Notes: generated from the sequence alone by a model not told the origin. Counted from the first letter of the stretch, positions 26,915-36,932 are shown. The stretch is 64,000 nt of DNA from Vreelandella titanicae BH1 (GCF_000336575.1 NZ_AOPO01000019.1:1-64000), one strand, 5' to 3'. Made by a program: numbers and translations.

Positions 26915-29426
26915 AATGATGTCTTCATCGCAGGCAACGCCAACGGATATTTATTTAGAGCGCTTGGCGTTGGAGACCCAGAATCGTAAGGAGCGCTACA
27001 AGTTACTGGTCGGTGATCTTGATAAGCACGACATGGCGTCGCTACACGCTGCGTTGAGCGAGGATAGTGATGGGGATGGTAATTGGCAGAGAGGTGACAA
27101 TAGTGATCCTGCAGCGCTGTCAGTAGGTCGGCGCCTGGCGCTTGCCTATGCAGAGCCGCCGCTAGCGCCGCCAGACGTGCTGTCTACGGACACCTCCGGT
27201 ATTACCCGCCTGCAAACTGCGCCACCGATGAAGCGAACGCCGTTGGCGCCCCAGCAGTGGTCGACCAATCCTTTCGTGAATATTGGTCGCCGCTTCAAGC
27301 GCTGGGCAAATGGTGATTTTCGTCGGCGCAGAAGAGAGTCACCCTCCGCGTCCTGGAAGTGGGTCGCCACTAGGCGACGCTGGGTTTTGCTAGTGCTGAT
27401 TTTCGGTCAAAGTATCATCGCTGCCAATCAGATGCGTACTGTCCTCCCTGGCCAGGGCCTGCAGTGGCTTGAGATAGCTATCCTGTCGTTATTTGTGTTG
27501 CTATTCGCCTGGGTATCCGCCGGGTTTTGGACTGCCTTGATGGGATTTTTCCAGCTATTACGAAGCCATGACCGCTACGCCATTGACAGCGAGGTGGGCG
27601 ACGAGCCGATTGATGATGAGGCACGCACAGCACTATTGGTGCCAATCTGTAACGAGGATGTTGCCAGGGTCTTTGCCGGGGTGCGCGCCACCCTGGAATC
27701 CCTGCGCAGTACGGGTAATGACCGGCATTTCGACATCTTTATTCTGAGCGATACGTCCGATCCCGATATTGCCATTCAAGAAACCTATGCCTGGCTGGTG
27801 TTGTGTCGTGATCTGGATGCTTTCGGTCAGGTTTTCTATCGCCGCCGACAGCGTCGAGTCAAACGCAAGAGCGGTAATCTCGACGATTTTTGCCGCCGCT
27901 GGGGGGCGCTCTATCGTTATATGGTGGTGTTGGACGCCGATAGTGTCATGAGCGGCAAATGCCTGACGCGACTGGTGCAAATGATGGAGGTGCACTCCAG
28001 GGTCGGCATTATCCAAACAGCGCCACGCGCTTCGGGGCGCCTCAATCTGTACGCTCGGATGCAACAGTTTGCGACACGAGTGTATGGACCGCTGTTTACT
28101 GCCGGGCTCCATTTTTGGCAATTGGGTGAGTCGCATTACTGGGGCCATAACGCGATCATTCGCCTCGCCCCGTTTATGCAGCACTGCATCCTGGCGCCAC
28201 TGCCCGGTAAAGGCTCGATGTCTGGGGAGATACTATCCCATGATTTTGTTGAGGCGGCGCTGATGCGGCGAGCCGGTTGGGGGGTATGGATTGCCTACAA
28301 ATTGGAAGGCAGCTTTGAAGAAATGCCACCTAACCTGCTCGATGAACTCAATCGCGACAGACGCTGGTGCCACGGAAATTTGATGAACTTCCGGCTGTTT
28401 TTCTCGCAAGGCATCCACCCCGTCCACCGTGCCGTTTTCCTGACCGGTTTAATGTCTTATCTTTCCGCGCCGCTATGGTGTCTTTTTTTAGTGCTTTCGA
28501 CCGCGCTTTTAGCAGTGCATACCTTTAGCACGCCCGACTACTTTCCTGAGCCGGGAATGTTGTTTCCTGTTTGGCCACAATGGAATCCAACCTTAGCGGT
28601 GGGGTTGTTTGGTGTGACGGCGTTACTGCTGTTCTTGCCTAAGCTGCTCAGCGTATTGCTGGTGTGGATACAGGGGAGTCGTCAATTTGGCGGGCCTCTC
28701 AAGGTATTGGAAAGTATGATTCTCGAGTCGCTATTCTCGATGCTATTAGCGCCGGTAAGGATGCTGTTTCACACCCGCTTTGTACTGACGTCATTGATGG
28801 GGTGGGCGGTTCAATGGCGCTCACCATCACGTGAAAATAGCGACACGACGTGGGGGGATGCGTTCCGCGCACATTGGAGTCAAACCCTAATAGGGGCTGT
28901 GTGGGCAGCGGGTGTTTACGTTATGGAGCCTACATTTCTGTGGTGGCTCTCGCCCATCGTCGTCGCTTTGATGCTGTCTATCCCGGTATCGGCACTGTCG
29001 AGCCGTGTCTCGTTAGGGTGGTTCTGCTTTCAAAAGCGGCTTTTCCGGATCCCCGAAGAAACACAGCCGCCCCGTGTGCTGCGGCGCATGGTGAGGTTGC
29101 TTTCCCACATGAATACCGGAATGGCGGCGCCGTCTTTTGCCCAAATGGTGGTAGATCCTGTGCCGAATGCGTTGGCTACTGCTTTAGGCACATCACGGCA
29201 TACCGATGCCGAGCCAATACGCCAACGTCGGGCCGAGCGGGTTGCACGCGGAGTCAGGATGGGGCCTGCGGCAATGAGTAAGCTGGAGCGTTTGGATTTT
29301 CTAGATGACCCGGTGATGATGTCGCAACTGCACTACCACATTTGGGAAGACAGCAAGGCACATCACAGTTGGTTTGACTGTGGTCTGCCAGGCCGTGAAT
29401 CCAAGCACCTCCCAACCTTTAACTAG
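26907..29426 (+). CDS. opgH: Glucans biosynthesis glucosyltransferase H
   Basis: Inner-membrane processive glucosyltransferase that builds the glucan backbone from UDP-glucose. The product is about 840 residues with two N-terminal helices (near 155-225), a family-2 glycosyltransferase domain with DAD at 343-345 and RRW near 486, and several C-terminal helices (about 510-730). The E. coli protein is similar in length. The start chosen overlaps the opgG stop by eight bases; an ATG three codons later is equally possible, as neither has a strong ribosome site. Osmoregulated glucans are usually made at low osmolarity, an interesting trait for a halophile. Confidence 0.92.
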   Translation: MAEMMSSSQATPTDIYLERLALETQNRKERYKLLVGDLDKHDMASLHAALSEDSDGDGNWQRGDNSDPAALSVGRRLALAYAEPPLAPPDVLSTDTSGITRLQTAPPMKRTPLAPQQWSTNPFVNIGRRFKRWANGDFRRRRRESPSASWKWVATRRRWVLLVLIFGQSIIAANQMRTVLPGQGLQWLEIAILSLFVLLFAWVSAGFWTALMGFFQLLRSHDRYAIDSEVGDEPIDDEARTALLVPICNEDVARVFAGVRATLESLRSTGNDRHFDIFILSDTSDPDIAIQETYAWLVLCRDLDAFGQVFYRRRQRRVKRKSGNLDDFCRRWGALYRYMVVLDADSVMSGKCLTRLVQMMEVHSRVGIIQTAPRASGRLNLYARMQQFATRVYGPLFTAGLHFWQLGESHYWGHNAIIRLAPFMQHCILAPLPGKGSMSGEILSHDFVEAALMRRAGWGVWIAYKLEGSFEEMPPNLLDELNRDRRWCHGNLMNFRLFFSQGIHPVHRAVFLTGLMSYLSAPLWCLFLVLSTALLAVHTFSTPDYFPEPGMLFPVWPQWNPTLAVGLFGVTALLLFLPKLLSVLLVWIQGSRQFGGPLKVLESMILESLFSMLLAPVRMLFHTRFVLTSLMGWAVQWRSPSRENSDTTWGDAFRAHWSQTLIGAVWAAGVYVMEPTFLWWLSPIVVALMLSIPVSALSSRVSLGWFCFQKRLFRIPEETQPPRVLRRMVRLLSHMNTGMAAPSFAQMVVDPVPNALATALGTSRHTDAEPIRQRRAERVARGVRMGPAAMSKLERLDFLDDPVMMSQLHYHIWEDSKAHHSWFDCGLPGRESKHLPTFN

Positions 29427-29462
29427 GCAGACGCTCTTTTTTAGCTACTCTCGCATTTAATC

Positions 29463-29484
29463 AGGCCGGCTGAGAGGCTGGCTT
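29463..29484 (+). terminator. Possible terminator after opgGH
   Basis: AGGCCGGC and GCTGGCTT pair over eight positions with two G-T pairs around a 6-base loop, followed by TGTATTTG. It lies between the convergent opgH and eutR genes. The stem is good but the T-run is poor. Confidence 0.4.
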
Positions 29485-29510
29485 GTATTTGCCGCTATTC
29501 ACTGACTCGC

Positions 29511-30458
29511 TCATAACGTTTTCGCACTGAGCGTTTGCGATGGGCTCTCTCCGAACTGCTGCTTGTAGTCGTGGGCGAACTGTCCCAAGTGCCAAAAACC
29601 CCAGTAGGTGGCTATTTCCGTGACCGATTGTTGCGGAGATGCCGCCCGCAGCGCCCGGCGCACGCGGTTCAGCCGGGTCAGGCGTAAGAACTGTAGCGGG
29701 CTGATGCCCAGGATGGTGGTGAAGCTGTACTGCAGTGTGCGGCGGCTAACGTGGGTAAGCTGACAAAGCTCCTCCATCGTCACGGGGCCTTCCAGATGCT
29801 CATCCACGTAGCGCTTGACGCGATCAACCACTTCCTTGCGATGGGCATAGCTGGGTGGCAGCTCAGCACTGGGCTGCTTGACCTGCAATAACTCCAGTAG
29901 CGCCATCAGCAGAATGTCTTGATGGATATGGCTGGCGATGGACAGCGTCTGACTGGTGAGTAGACGTTCAATGAGGAACGACACGGCGCGCAGGGTGTCA
30001 CCGGCCGCTTGGCGACGGGGCATGGCGTGCCAGTGTGTATCCAGGCTGACCCCCTGCCGCTTGGCTGCCGCCGTCAAGGCGGGCAACTGGATCACCAGCC
30101 CATAGATGTCGAATCCTTCCGGCGTCACCAGTTCAAAATCACGTCCACCCGGGCGGCACATCACCTCGCCCGCACTGAGCGCTTGTCCATTGATGCGCGA
30201 GCCTTGATGGGTAGTGGGAATACCGATCCACAGCGACTCAGGCCATACCCGGCAGTCCTGACGTAGCGCTTGCCCGGTATGCTCCTTGAAGACCTGCATG
30301 GTTTCCAGTGCCACCTCATCCAGCCGCCCGTAGAAACTCCCTGGGCTGAGCTGATCGTACTCCTGTTGCCATCGCGTCAGGTTCTGCGCGTGCTCATCGG
30401 CATCAAAGGCCTCTTGAATGCACCTTGTTGGTGCAAATGAGCTGTCGAGCGTGGTCAT
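29511..30458 (-). CDS. eutR: Ethanolamine operon regulator, AraC family
   Basis: A 315-residue AraC-type activator. It resembles EutR along its length: TRWQQEYDQLSPGSFYG, QVFKEHTGQALRQDCRVWP, RPGGRDFEL, then two C-terminal helix-turn-helix motifs (about 215-310) with LCQLTHVSRRTLQYSF and TYWGFWHLGQFAHDY. EutR senses ethanolamine with cobalamin in enterics. AGGAGCG precedes the ATG. It is transcribed away from eutBC across a 214-bp region carrying a long inverted repeat. Confidence 0.9.
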   Translation of the reverse strand: MTTLDSSFAPTRCIQEAFDADEHAQNLTRWQQEYDQLSPGSFYGRLDEVALETMQVFKEHTGQALRQDCRVWPESLWIGIPTTHQGSRINGQALSAGEVMCRPGGRDFELVTPEGFDIYGLVIQLPALTAAAKRQGVSLDTHWHAMPRRQAAGDTLRAVSFLIERLLTSQTLSIASHIHQDILLMALLELLQVKQPSAELPPSYAHRKEVVDRVKRYVDEHLEGPVTMEELCQLTHVSRRTLQYSFTTILGISPLQFLRLTRLNRVRRALRAASPQQSVTEIATYWGFWHLGQFAHDYKQQFGESPSQTLSAKTL

Positions 30459-30555
30459 GAAGCGCTCCTCGCAGTGATAAGTTGGCTAATCATAATTTAT
30501 GTAACGCCTTAACTTTTTGTATTTACTTGAGTAAAGCGAAAGTTAGTGAGTTTGC

Positions 30556-30612
30556 CAAAACTTGATACTCCCTCTCTATTGATAACGCTATGGTGGAAAC
30601 AAGCAAGTTTTG
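30556..30612. promoter_or_regulatory. Inverted repeat in eutR-eutB intergenic region
   Basis: CAAAACTTG (30556-30564) and CAAGTTTTG (30604-30612) are perfect inverted 9-mers, 39 bases apart, 60-115 bp before the eutB start. Two half-sites in this arrangement could bind EutR or form a DNA loop. Function is inferred. Confidence 0.45.
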
Positions 30613-30672
30613 TACTTCAGCGCGATGTCAACGCGATCAACAACAGCCATCGTAATAAAAAAGGATAGCCCC

Positions 30673-32088
30673 ATGGCGCAGACCTATCACACGACGGTGG
30701 GGAGTCGCAGCTATCGCTTTGCATGCCTGGCAGAGCTGATGGCTAAAGCCACGCCGCCCCGTTCAGGCGACCGTTTGGCCGGAGTAATGGCGGAGAGTGC
30801 CGAAGAGAGGGTGGTCGCCCAGATGGTACTCGCCGAGCTCCCGCTTACCACTTTTTTGAATGAAGCCCTGATTCCATACGAAGAGGATGAAATCACTCGG
30901 CTGATTATCGATGACCATGACTCCGACGCTTTCGCCCCCATCCGTCACCTCACCGTCGGCGATTTTCGTAACTGGTTGCTCTCCGACCACGCTACCAGTG
31001 AGGTGTTAGCAGAAGTAAAAACGGGGATTACCCCCGAAATGGCCGCTGCCGTCAGCAAGCTGATGCGCAATCAGGATTTGATTCTGGTGGCCAAGAAGTG
31101 CCGGGTCACCACCGCTTTTCGCAACACAATTGGCCTGCCGGGGCGGCTTTCCACTCGGCTTCAGCCCAATCACCCCACCGATGATGTGACCGGCATTGCG
31201 GCCAGCATTCTGGACGGCCTGCTCTACGGCAGTGGCGACGCGGTGATTGGCATCAACCCAGCGACGGATAACGTTGCCCAGAGCGTCAAGCTGATGCGCT
31301 TGATGGATGAAGTGATCCAGAAGTATCAAATCCCCACCCAGTCCTGCGTGCTTACCCACGTAACGAATACGCTGGAAGCCATAGAGCAGGGTGCCCCGGT
31401 CGATCTGGTCTTCCAGTCGATCGGCGGCACTGAGGCCACCAACCGCAGCTTTGGCTTCGACTTGAGCACCCTGGCCGAAGCCGAAGCGGCGGCGCAGTCG
31501 CTCAATCGCGGTACGGTGGGGCGCAACGTGATGTATTTCGAAACCGGCCAGGGCAGCTCGCTTTCTGCCGACGCTCACCACGGGCTCGACCAGCAAACCT
31601 GTGAAGCCCGCGCCTACGCCGTTGCACGCAAGTTCAAGCCCTTGCTGGTGAATACCGTGGTGGGTTTTATTGGCCCAGAGTACCTGTTCGATGGCAAGGA
31701 GATCACCCGTGCAGGCCTTGAAGACCACTTCTGCGGCAAGCTATTGGGCGTGCCCATGGGCTGCGATGTCTGCTACACCAATCACGCCGAAGCCGACCAG
31801 AATGATATGGATAACCTGCTCACGCTGCTCGGCGTGGCGGGCTGCAACTTCATTATGGGTATCCCAGGCTCTGACGACATCATGCTCAACTACCAGACGA
31901 CTTCGTTTCACGACGCGCTCTATGCACGGCGGGTACTGGGGCTGAAGGCCGCGCCGGAGTTTGAGCGCTGGCTCGAAGAGATGCAGATTTTCCAGGATGT
32001 TAGCACCCACCGGCTCAATGACCAGCTGCCCGCCGCCTTTGCCAACAGCCTGCGCCACCTGCCCAAGGAGCCTCGCCATGGCACATGA
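30673..32088 (+). CDS. eutB: Ethanolamine ammonia-lyase large subunit
   Basis: Large subunit of adenosylcobalamin-dependent ethanolamine ammonia-lyase, which turns ethanolamine into acetaldehyde and ammonia. The 471-residue protein has the family core, including NPATDN, FQSIGGTEATN, YFETGQGSSLSADAHHG, and MGCDVCYTNHAEADQ. Start chosen at the ATG after AAAGGAT; the longer upstream frame has no ribosome site. It overlaps eutC by 11 bases. No shell-protein genes lie nearby, so catalysis is probably free in the cytoplasm. Confidence 0.95.
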   Translation: MAQTYHTTVGSRSYRFACLAELMAKATPPRSGDRLAGVMAESAEERVVAQMVLAELPLTTFLNEALIPYEEDEITRLIIDDHDSDAFAPIRHLTVGDFRNWLLSDHATSEVLAEVKTGITPEMAAAVSKLMRNQDLILVAKKCRVTTAFRNTIGLPGRLSTRLQPNHPTDDVTGIAASILDGLLYGSGDAVIGINPATDNVAQSVKLMRLMDEVIQKYQIPTQSCVLTHVTNTLEAIEQGAPVDLVFQSIGGTEATNRSFGFDLSTLAEAEAAAQSLNRGTVGRNVMYFETGQGSSLSADAHHGLDQQTCEARAYAVARKFKPLLVNTVVGFIGPEYLFDGKEITRAGLEDHFCGKLLGVPMGCDVCYTNHAEADQNDMDNLLTLLGVAGCNFIMGIPGSDDIMLNYQTTSFHDALYARRVLGLKAAPEFERWLEEMQIFQDVSTHRLNDQLPAAFANSLRHLPKEPRHGT

Positions 32089-32914
32089 TCCATCATCACC
32101 CATCGTGGTGGAGAACCCCTGGGAGCGGCTGAATGCCTTTACCGACGCGCGAATTGGCCTGGGCCGCGCTGGGGTCAGCCTGCCGACCAGCAAATTGCTG
32201 GCGTTTCAGTTGGCTCACGCCCAAGCACAGGATGCGGTTCACTGTCCGCTGGATGTAGCAGCGCTGGCCTCCGAGCTGACCCAAGCCCTCGATTTGTCTG
32301 AGGCACCGCTGCGCCTGCACAGCCATGCCCAGGATCGTGCCATGTACCTGCAGCGGCCCGACTATGGCCGTCGCCTTAACGACGAGACCCGTGAGCACCT
32401 GCAGAAAGCTGCCGCGTCCCAGCAGCGCTATGACCTTGCGATCGTCGTGGTCGATGGGCTTTCTGCGTTGGCTGTACAGCAAAACAGTGCTCCGTTTCTT
32501 GGCGCGCTTTATCAGATGCTGAGCAGCGATGCTGCTGATTGGCAGCTAGCACCACTGACGCTTGTCGAGCAGGGGCGGGTGGCGATTGGCGACGAAATTG
32601 GCGCACTGCTCAATGCCGACGCCGTGCTTGTCATGATCGGCGAACGACCGGGGCTGAGTTCGCCGGATAGCTTGGGGTTGTATATGACTTGGGCGCCCGA
32701 GCCGGGGCTCAAGGACGATCGACGCAACTGCATTTCCAATGTGCGTCCGGCAGGTTTGCAGGTGGAAGAGGCCGCCAGACGCTTCTTTCTGCTGTTAAAA
32801 GAGGCCCGTCAGCGCAAATTGTCGGGCGTTAAGTTGAAAGACCGCAGTGAAGACGATGTGCTGGAAGGTGACTCAGCATCAGGCTCGACGCGTAACTTCC
32901 TGGTGGCGGATTAA
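32078..32914 (+). CDS. eutC: Ethanolamine ammonia-lyase small subunit
   Basis: Small subunit that forms the active lyase with EutB and helps bind cobalamin. The 278-residue product shows the ARIGLGRAG segment, SLPTSKLLAFQLAHAQA, the long DGLSA and VMIGERPGLSSPDSLG motifs and TWAPEPG. AAGGAG lies seven bases before the ATG, inside the end of eutB. The N-terminus is short, as in non-compartment versions lacking a targeting extension, though that reading is tentative. Confidence 0.95.
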   Translation: MAHDPSSPIVVENPWERLNAFTDARIGLGRAGVSLPTSKLLAFQLAHAQAQDAVHCPLDVAALASELTQALDLSEAPLRLHSHAQDRAMYLQRPDYGRRLNDETREHLQKAAASQQRYDLAIVVVDGLSALAVQQNSAPFLGALYQMLSSDAADWQLAPLTLVEQGRVAIGDEIGALLNADAVLVMIGERPGLSSPDSLGLYMTWAPEPGLKDDRRNCISNVRPAGLQVEEAARRFFLLLKEARQRKLSGVKLKDRSEDDVLEGDSASGSTRNFLVAD

Positions 32915-33029
32915 CGTCACCCAAAAAGCGACAACCTATAACAACGATCACACAACAAAACGGAACAACGTTGGTAAACCACAGCACGCCGCTGACGACG
33001 ATTTCGTTCCACACTGAAAGGGCAAAACG

Positions 33030-34469
33030 ATGACACAACCAACGATAGATCAAGCGTACCTGGCAAAACGCCAACTGCGCAAAGGCACCGCTGGCTGGAT
33101 GCTGCTGGCGGGCCTCGGGGTTTCCTACGTAATTTCCGGTGATTTCGCCGGGTGGAACTTTGGTATTGCTGAAGCTGGCTGGGGTGGCTTTGCGATAGCC
33201 GCGTGTCTAATGGCGTTAATGTATCTGGCGCTGGTGCTGTCACTTGCCGAAATGTCGGCGGCGATACCCGCGGCTGGGGGCGGATACAGCTTTGCCCGCC
33301 AGGCAATGGGGCCTGCTGGCGGCTATCTGACCGGGTTGGCCGTATTGATCGAGTATGCCCTGGCGCCAGCGGCCATTGTGATCTTCATTGGCGCCGCCGT
33401 AGAGTCGTTGCTGGGTATCAACGGCCCGCTGGTCTACCTCATTTTCTACGCGCTGTTCATCGGTATTCACCTGGCGGGTGTGGGGGAAGCGCTAAAAGTC
33501 ATGATGGTCATCAGTGGCTTGGCAGTGTTTGCCATCCTGGCCACCGCTGTCGCACTGATCGGTGATTTTGATGCCGCCAACCTGTTTGATATTGCTCCCA
33601 CCGATGCGGCAGGTGCGAGCACCTTTATGCCGTTTGGTTGGTACGGCGTCTGGGCGGCACTACCCTTTGGTATGTGGCTGTTCCTGGCGGTAGAAGGCGT
33701 ACCGCTTGCGGCCGAAGAGGCTAAAGATCCTGCCCGGGACATGCCCAGAGGCATCATCGGCGCGATGTTGTTCCTGCTCTTCACAGCGCTGTTGGTCGTG
33801 GTGCTGCTGGCCGGTGCCGCGGGCGCCGAGATGATCGGTCAAAGCGGCGTGCCGCTGGTGGATGCGCTGAATGCAGCGGGCAATCCGACCTTGGCAACCG
33901 TGGTGAACGTGCTGGGCCTGGCGGGGCTGATTGCTTCCTTCTTTTCGATCATCTACGGCTATAGCCGGTTGGTCTTTGCGCTTTCACGGGCGGGGTACCT
34001 CCCCAAGGCGCTGTCGCTGACCAGTGGCCGTAAAGTGCCTTATCTTGCCCTGATCGTGCCCGGCGTGTTTGGCTTTCTGGTGTCGTTGAGCGGTGAAGGC
34101 GACCTGATGCTGGGCATGGCCGTGGTCGGTGCGACGATCTCTTATGCGCTCATGGCACTCAGCCATATTCTACTGCGGGTAAAACAACCCGACCTGCCGC
34201 GTCCGTATAAAACGCCTGGCGGTGTCGTTACCTCGGGGATTGCACTGGTGCTTTCCCTGGTTGCGCTCACCGGGGTATACGCCTTCGACCCACGCGCCTT
34301 TAACTACACTATCGTGCTGTTCATTGTTGGCGCAGCCTACTTCTTCCTCTACAGCAAGAATCACCTCGTAGCGAAAACCGCCGAGGAGGAGTTTGCGTTG
34401 GTGGTCGCGTCCCCTGAAGATCTGGATGATATTGACTCAGATCCTGTGGTCACGACAGCGAAGCTGTAA
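33030..34469 (+). CDS. eat: Ethanolamine permease
   Basis: A 479-residue amino acid/polyamine/organocation (APC) transporter with about twelve membrane helices. GLGVSYVISGDFAGWNFG in helix 1 and SAAIPAAGGGYSFAR after helix 2 are typical of Eat-type ethanolamine permeases. It follows eutC after 115 bp on the same strand and ends at a strong terminator, so it completes the ethanolamine unit: uptake by Eat, lysis by EutBC. The acetaldehyde-handling enzyme must lie elsewhere. Confidence 0.92.
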   Translation: MTQPTIDQAYLAKRQLRKGTAGWMLLAGLGVSYVISGDFAGWNFGIAEAGWGGFAIAACLMALMYLALVLSLAEMSAAIPAAGGGYSFARQAMGPAGGYLTGLAVLIEYALAPAAIVIFIGAAVESLLGINGPLVYLIFYALFIGIHLAGVGEALKVMMVISGLAVFAILATAVALIGDFDAANLFDIAPTDAAGASTFMPFGWYGVWAALPFGMWLFLAVEGVPLAAEEAKDPARDMPRGIIGAMLFLLFTALLVVVLLAGAAGAEMIGQSGVPLVDALNAAGNPTLATVVNVLGLAGLIASFFSIIYGYSRLVFALSRAGYLPKALSLTSGRKVPYLALIVPGVFGFLVSLSGEGDLMLGMAVVGATISYALMALSHILLRVKQPDLPRPYKTPGGVVTSGIALVLSLVALTGVYAFDPRAFNYTIVLFIVGAAYFFLYSKNHLVAKTAEEEFALVVASPEDLDDIDSDPVVTTAKL

Positions 34470-34497
34470 TTCACAAGACTAATCGCCTAGGCTGAAC

Positions 34498-34531
34498 AAG
34501 CCTCTTTGCCCAGCGGCAAAGAGGCTTTTTT
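34498..34531 (+). terminator. Rho-independent terminator after eat
   Basis: AAGCCTCTTTGCC and GGCAAAGAGGCTT form a perfect 13-bp stem with loop CAGC, followed by a T-run. It lies 29 bp after the eat stop and closes the ethanolamine unit. Confidence 0.95.
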
Positions 34532-34552
34532 GGCTAATGATAAGGAGTCGTC

Positions 34553-35047
34553 ATGGCGTTGACATTTGATAGTCCCAGTGAGCAGCAGCGCTGGTACTCC
34601 GTTGATGATGGCGTGATGGGTGGCGTTTCAAAGAGTGGTTTTTGCGTTACCGATGGCGTAGGTCGCTTTCAGGGCGAGGTGTCGCTTGAAAACGGTGGTG
34701 GCTTTGCCTCCGTTCGCCGCGAGCCCAATGGGTTCGAGCCAACGCTAGCGGATGCCCAGGGCATAGAGCTGACCGTGCGGGGCGACGGACGTACCTATCA
34801 ACTGCGCTTGAAAAGCACCTCCCTTGGCAATGCCTCAGCGTACCGAGTGAAATTTACGCCTTCTCAAGATGCCTGGGAGACGCTGTACTTCTCATGGGAT
34901 GCTTTTGAAGCGGTGAGGCGGGGAACGCTATTGAGTGACGCCCCGGCAGTAACGCCAAGCGAGATTCACCAACTTGGCTTTTTAATCGCTGACCGCACTG
35001 CGGGGCCTTTTTGCTTACGGCTCAAACGTATTGCGGCAGTGCGCTAA
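34553..35047 (+). CDS. CIA30 family protein
   Basis: A 164-residue single-domain protein of the CIA30 fold (complex I intermediate-associated protein 30, a galactose-binding-like jelly roll). Characteristic stretches are DDGVMGGVS, GEVSLENGGGFASVR, and the C-terminal IHQLGFLIADRTAGPFCL. AAGGAG precedes the ATG by six bases. Bacterial members are not proven to act on complex I, so the name reflects only the family. It sits just after the eat terminator and before aceK, with no obvious functional link. Confidence 0.9.
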   Translation: MALTFDSPSEQQRWYSVDDGVMGGVSKSGFCVTDGVGRFQGEVSLENGGGFASVRREPNGFEPTLADAQGIELTVRGDGRTYQLRLKSTSLGNASAYRVKFTPSQDAWETLYFSWDAFEAVRRGTLLSDAPAVTPSEIHQLGFLIADRTAGPFCLRLKRIAAVR

Positions 35048-35128
35048 ACTGGGGCTACCCAACCAAGGTCGTCTCGCATGTAGTTTGCCGTTAGGCAACG
35101 CTAGCGCAAATCAACAGGAGCCCAGCCC

Positions 35129-36889
35129 GTGAAGCACTCGCCTGCGTACCGCTTAGCGACGACGATTTTGCATGGCTTTGATGAGTACCGTGCACGTTTT
35201 AAGGAAATTACCGCCGATGCCAGCCGTCGTTTCCGTGACGCGGCGTGGCGCGAAACGCAGCAGGCATCCGCCGAGCGCATCAATCTCTATAAGGAAAAGA
35301 TTGATGACACTCTGGGGCGCTTAAAGCGTACCTTTGATCCCGAGGTGGTGTCTCACTGCGAGTGCTGGCGCGAGGCGCGCAACCACTACGCTGAGTTGAT
35401 CAGCCACCGACTCGATTATGAGCTCGCTGAAACCTTCTTTAACTCGCTGTTCTGCGCTATTTTCCATCATCGCCATATCCGCAACGACTGGATGTTTGTG
35501 TATAGCTCCCGGGAAGATGCCGCCCACCGCTCGGGAATTGACCTATGCCGTCGCAAACAGGTTAATGGCGACTGGCAGGCTGCCCTCAAATGGGCACTTA
35601 TCGATGCCCCCTTCGAAAATCGCTTTGCGGAAATAGATCAGGATACTCATCTCGGCGCCACCTTCTTACAGCAGCACTTACCCACGGCGATTTTGAACGC
35701 CGGTGATGCTGAAATCGAGTTGCTGAATAGCGTCTTTTATCGCAATAAAGGCGCCTATTTGGTGGGGCGAATCCTGGGCGGCGGCGAGCAGGTGCCGCTG
35801 GTGCTGCCGGTACTCCATGGCGAAGGGTTTGGTGAGCAGCAGGGGGGCGACCCTTGCCTACACCTGGATACGGTACTGATCGAAACCGACGAGGTGTCGA
35901 TTATTTTCTCCTTCACCCGCGCCTACTTCCAAGTTGAGGTAGCGGTACCCAGGGAGTTTGTCGATTACCTGCAGCAGCTGATGCCGCACAAACCGGAAGG
36001 CGAACTCTACGCTGCCATCGGCTTCTTCAAACATGGTAAAACCGAGTTTTTCCGGGCACTGAATCGTCAGGTGGCGAAGCGCGAGGATCAGTTTATTATC
36101 GCCCCAGGCGTGCGCGGCATGGTGATGGCGGTTTTTGTACTGCCTAGCTTTCGCACCGTCTTTAAAATCATTAAAGATAAATTCGACCCGGCCAAAGACG
36201 TGACCCACGCCGTAGTGCGAGAAAAGTATCGGCTAGTGAAACGTCATGACCGGGTAGGGCGCATGGCCGATACTCAAGAATTCTCCAATTTTATTGTCCG
36301 CCAGGATCATTTTGCGCCGGAGTGCCTGGAGCACTTACTGGAAGTGGCTCCCTCAACCGTTGTGTTGAAAGACGATAAGGTGATTATCAAGCACTGCTAT
36401 ACCGAGCGGATGATGACGCCGCTGAACATCTACCTGGAACAGTGCAGCGACCAAGAGAAGGAGACGGTGCTTAAGGATTACGGCAATGCCATTAAGCAAA
36501 TGGCCGCGGCGAACATCTTTCCTGGCGATATGCTGCTGAAAAATTTTGGCGTGACACGCCATGGAAGGGTGATCTTCTACGACTACGATGAAGTTTGCTA
36601 CCTCACCGAGTGCCGTTTTCGGCATATACCCAAATCCCAGGGCAATGACTTCCAGGGGGGTGATACGTTATCTATCGGCCCTAACGATATTTTTCCTGAG
36701 GAGTTTGGGCCTTTTATGTTCGCTAATAAGATCCTACGCGACATGTTCATGGCGCAGCACCCCGAGCTATTTGACCCGGATTACTGGCTGGAACTGCAGC
36801 AGGCGATCATCGATGGCCGTGTCATCGACGTTTATCCTTACCGCAATAAGCAGCGTTTTGCGGGCAGTATTGGCCAGCTAGTATATTAG
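35129..36889 (+). CDS. aceK: Isocitrate dehydrogenase kinase/phosphatase
   Basis: A bifunctional enzyme that phosphorylates isocitrate dehydrogenase during growth on acetate and reverses it, steering carbon into the glyoxylate bypass. The 586-residue product fits AceK length. The ATP-binding APGVRGMVMAVF and the late FPGDMLLKNFGVTRHGRVIFYDYDE-type kinase segment (catalytic Asp region near residue 475) are present. The start is GTG, fixed by AGGAG eight bases upstream. Unlike in enterics it is not beside aceBA. Ethanolamine breakdown nearby also yields a C2 unit, a possible metabolic link but not proof of joint control. Confidence 0.95.
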   Translation: MKHSPAYRLATTILHGFDEYRARFKEITADASRRFRDAAWRETQQASAERINLYKEKIDDTLGRLKRTFDPEVVSHCECWREARNHYAELISHRLDYELAETFFNSLFCAIFHHRHIRNDWMFVYSSREDAAHRSGIDLCRRKQVNGDWQAALKWALIDAPFENRFAEIDQDTHLGATFLQQHLPTAILNAGDAEIELLNSVFYRNKGAYLVGRILGGGEQVPLVLPVLHGEGFGEQQGGDPCLHLDTVLIETDEVSIIFSFTRAYFQVEVAVPREFVDYLQQLMPHKPEGELYAAIGFFKHGKTEFFRALNRQVAKREDQFIIAPGVRGMVMAVFVLPSFRTVFKIIKDKFDPAKDVTHAVVREKYRLVKRHDRVGRMADTQEFSNFIVRQDHFAPECLEHLLEVAPSTVVLKDDKVIIKHCYTERMMTPLNIYLEQCSDQEKETVLKDYGNAIKQMAAANIFPGDMLLKNFGVTRHGRVIFYDYDEVCYLTECRFRHIPKSQGNDFQGGDTLSIGPNDIFPEEFGPFMFANKILRDMFMAQHPELFDPDYWLELQQAIIDGRVIDVYPYRNKQRFAGSIGQLVY

Positions 36890-36932
36890 TGTCTTACTTA
36901 AGAAACAGTGAAACATAAACAACGAGGTCATC

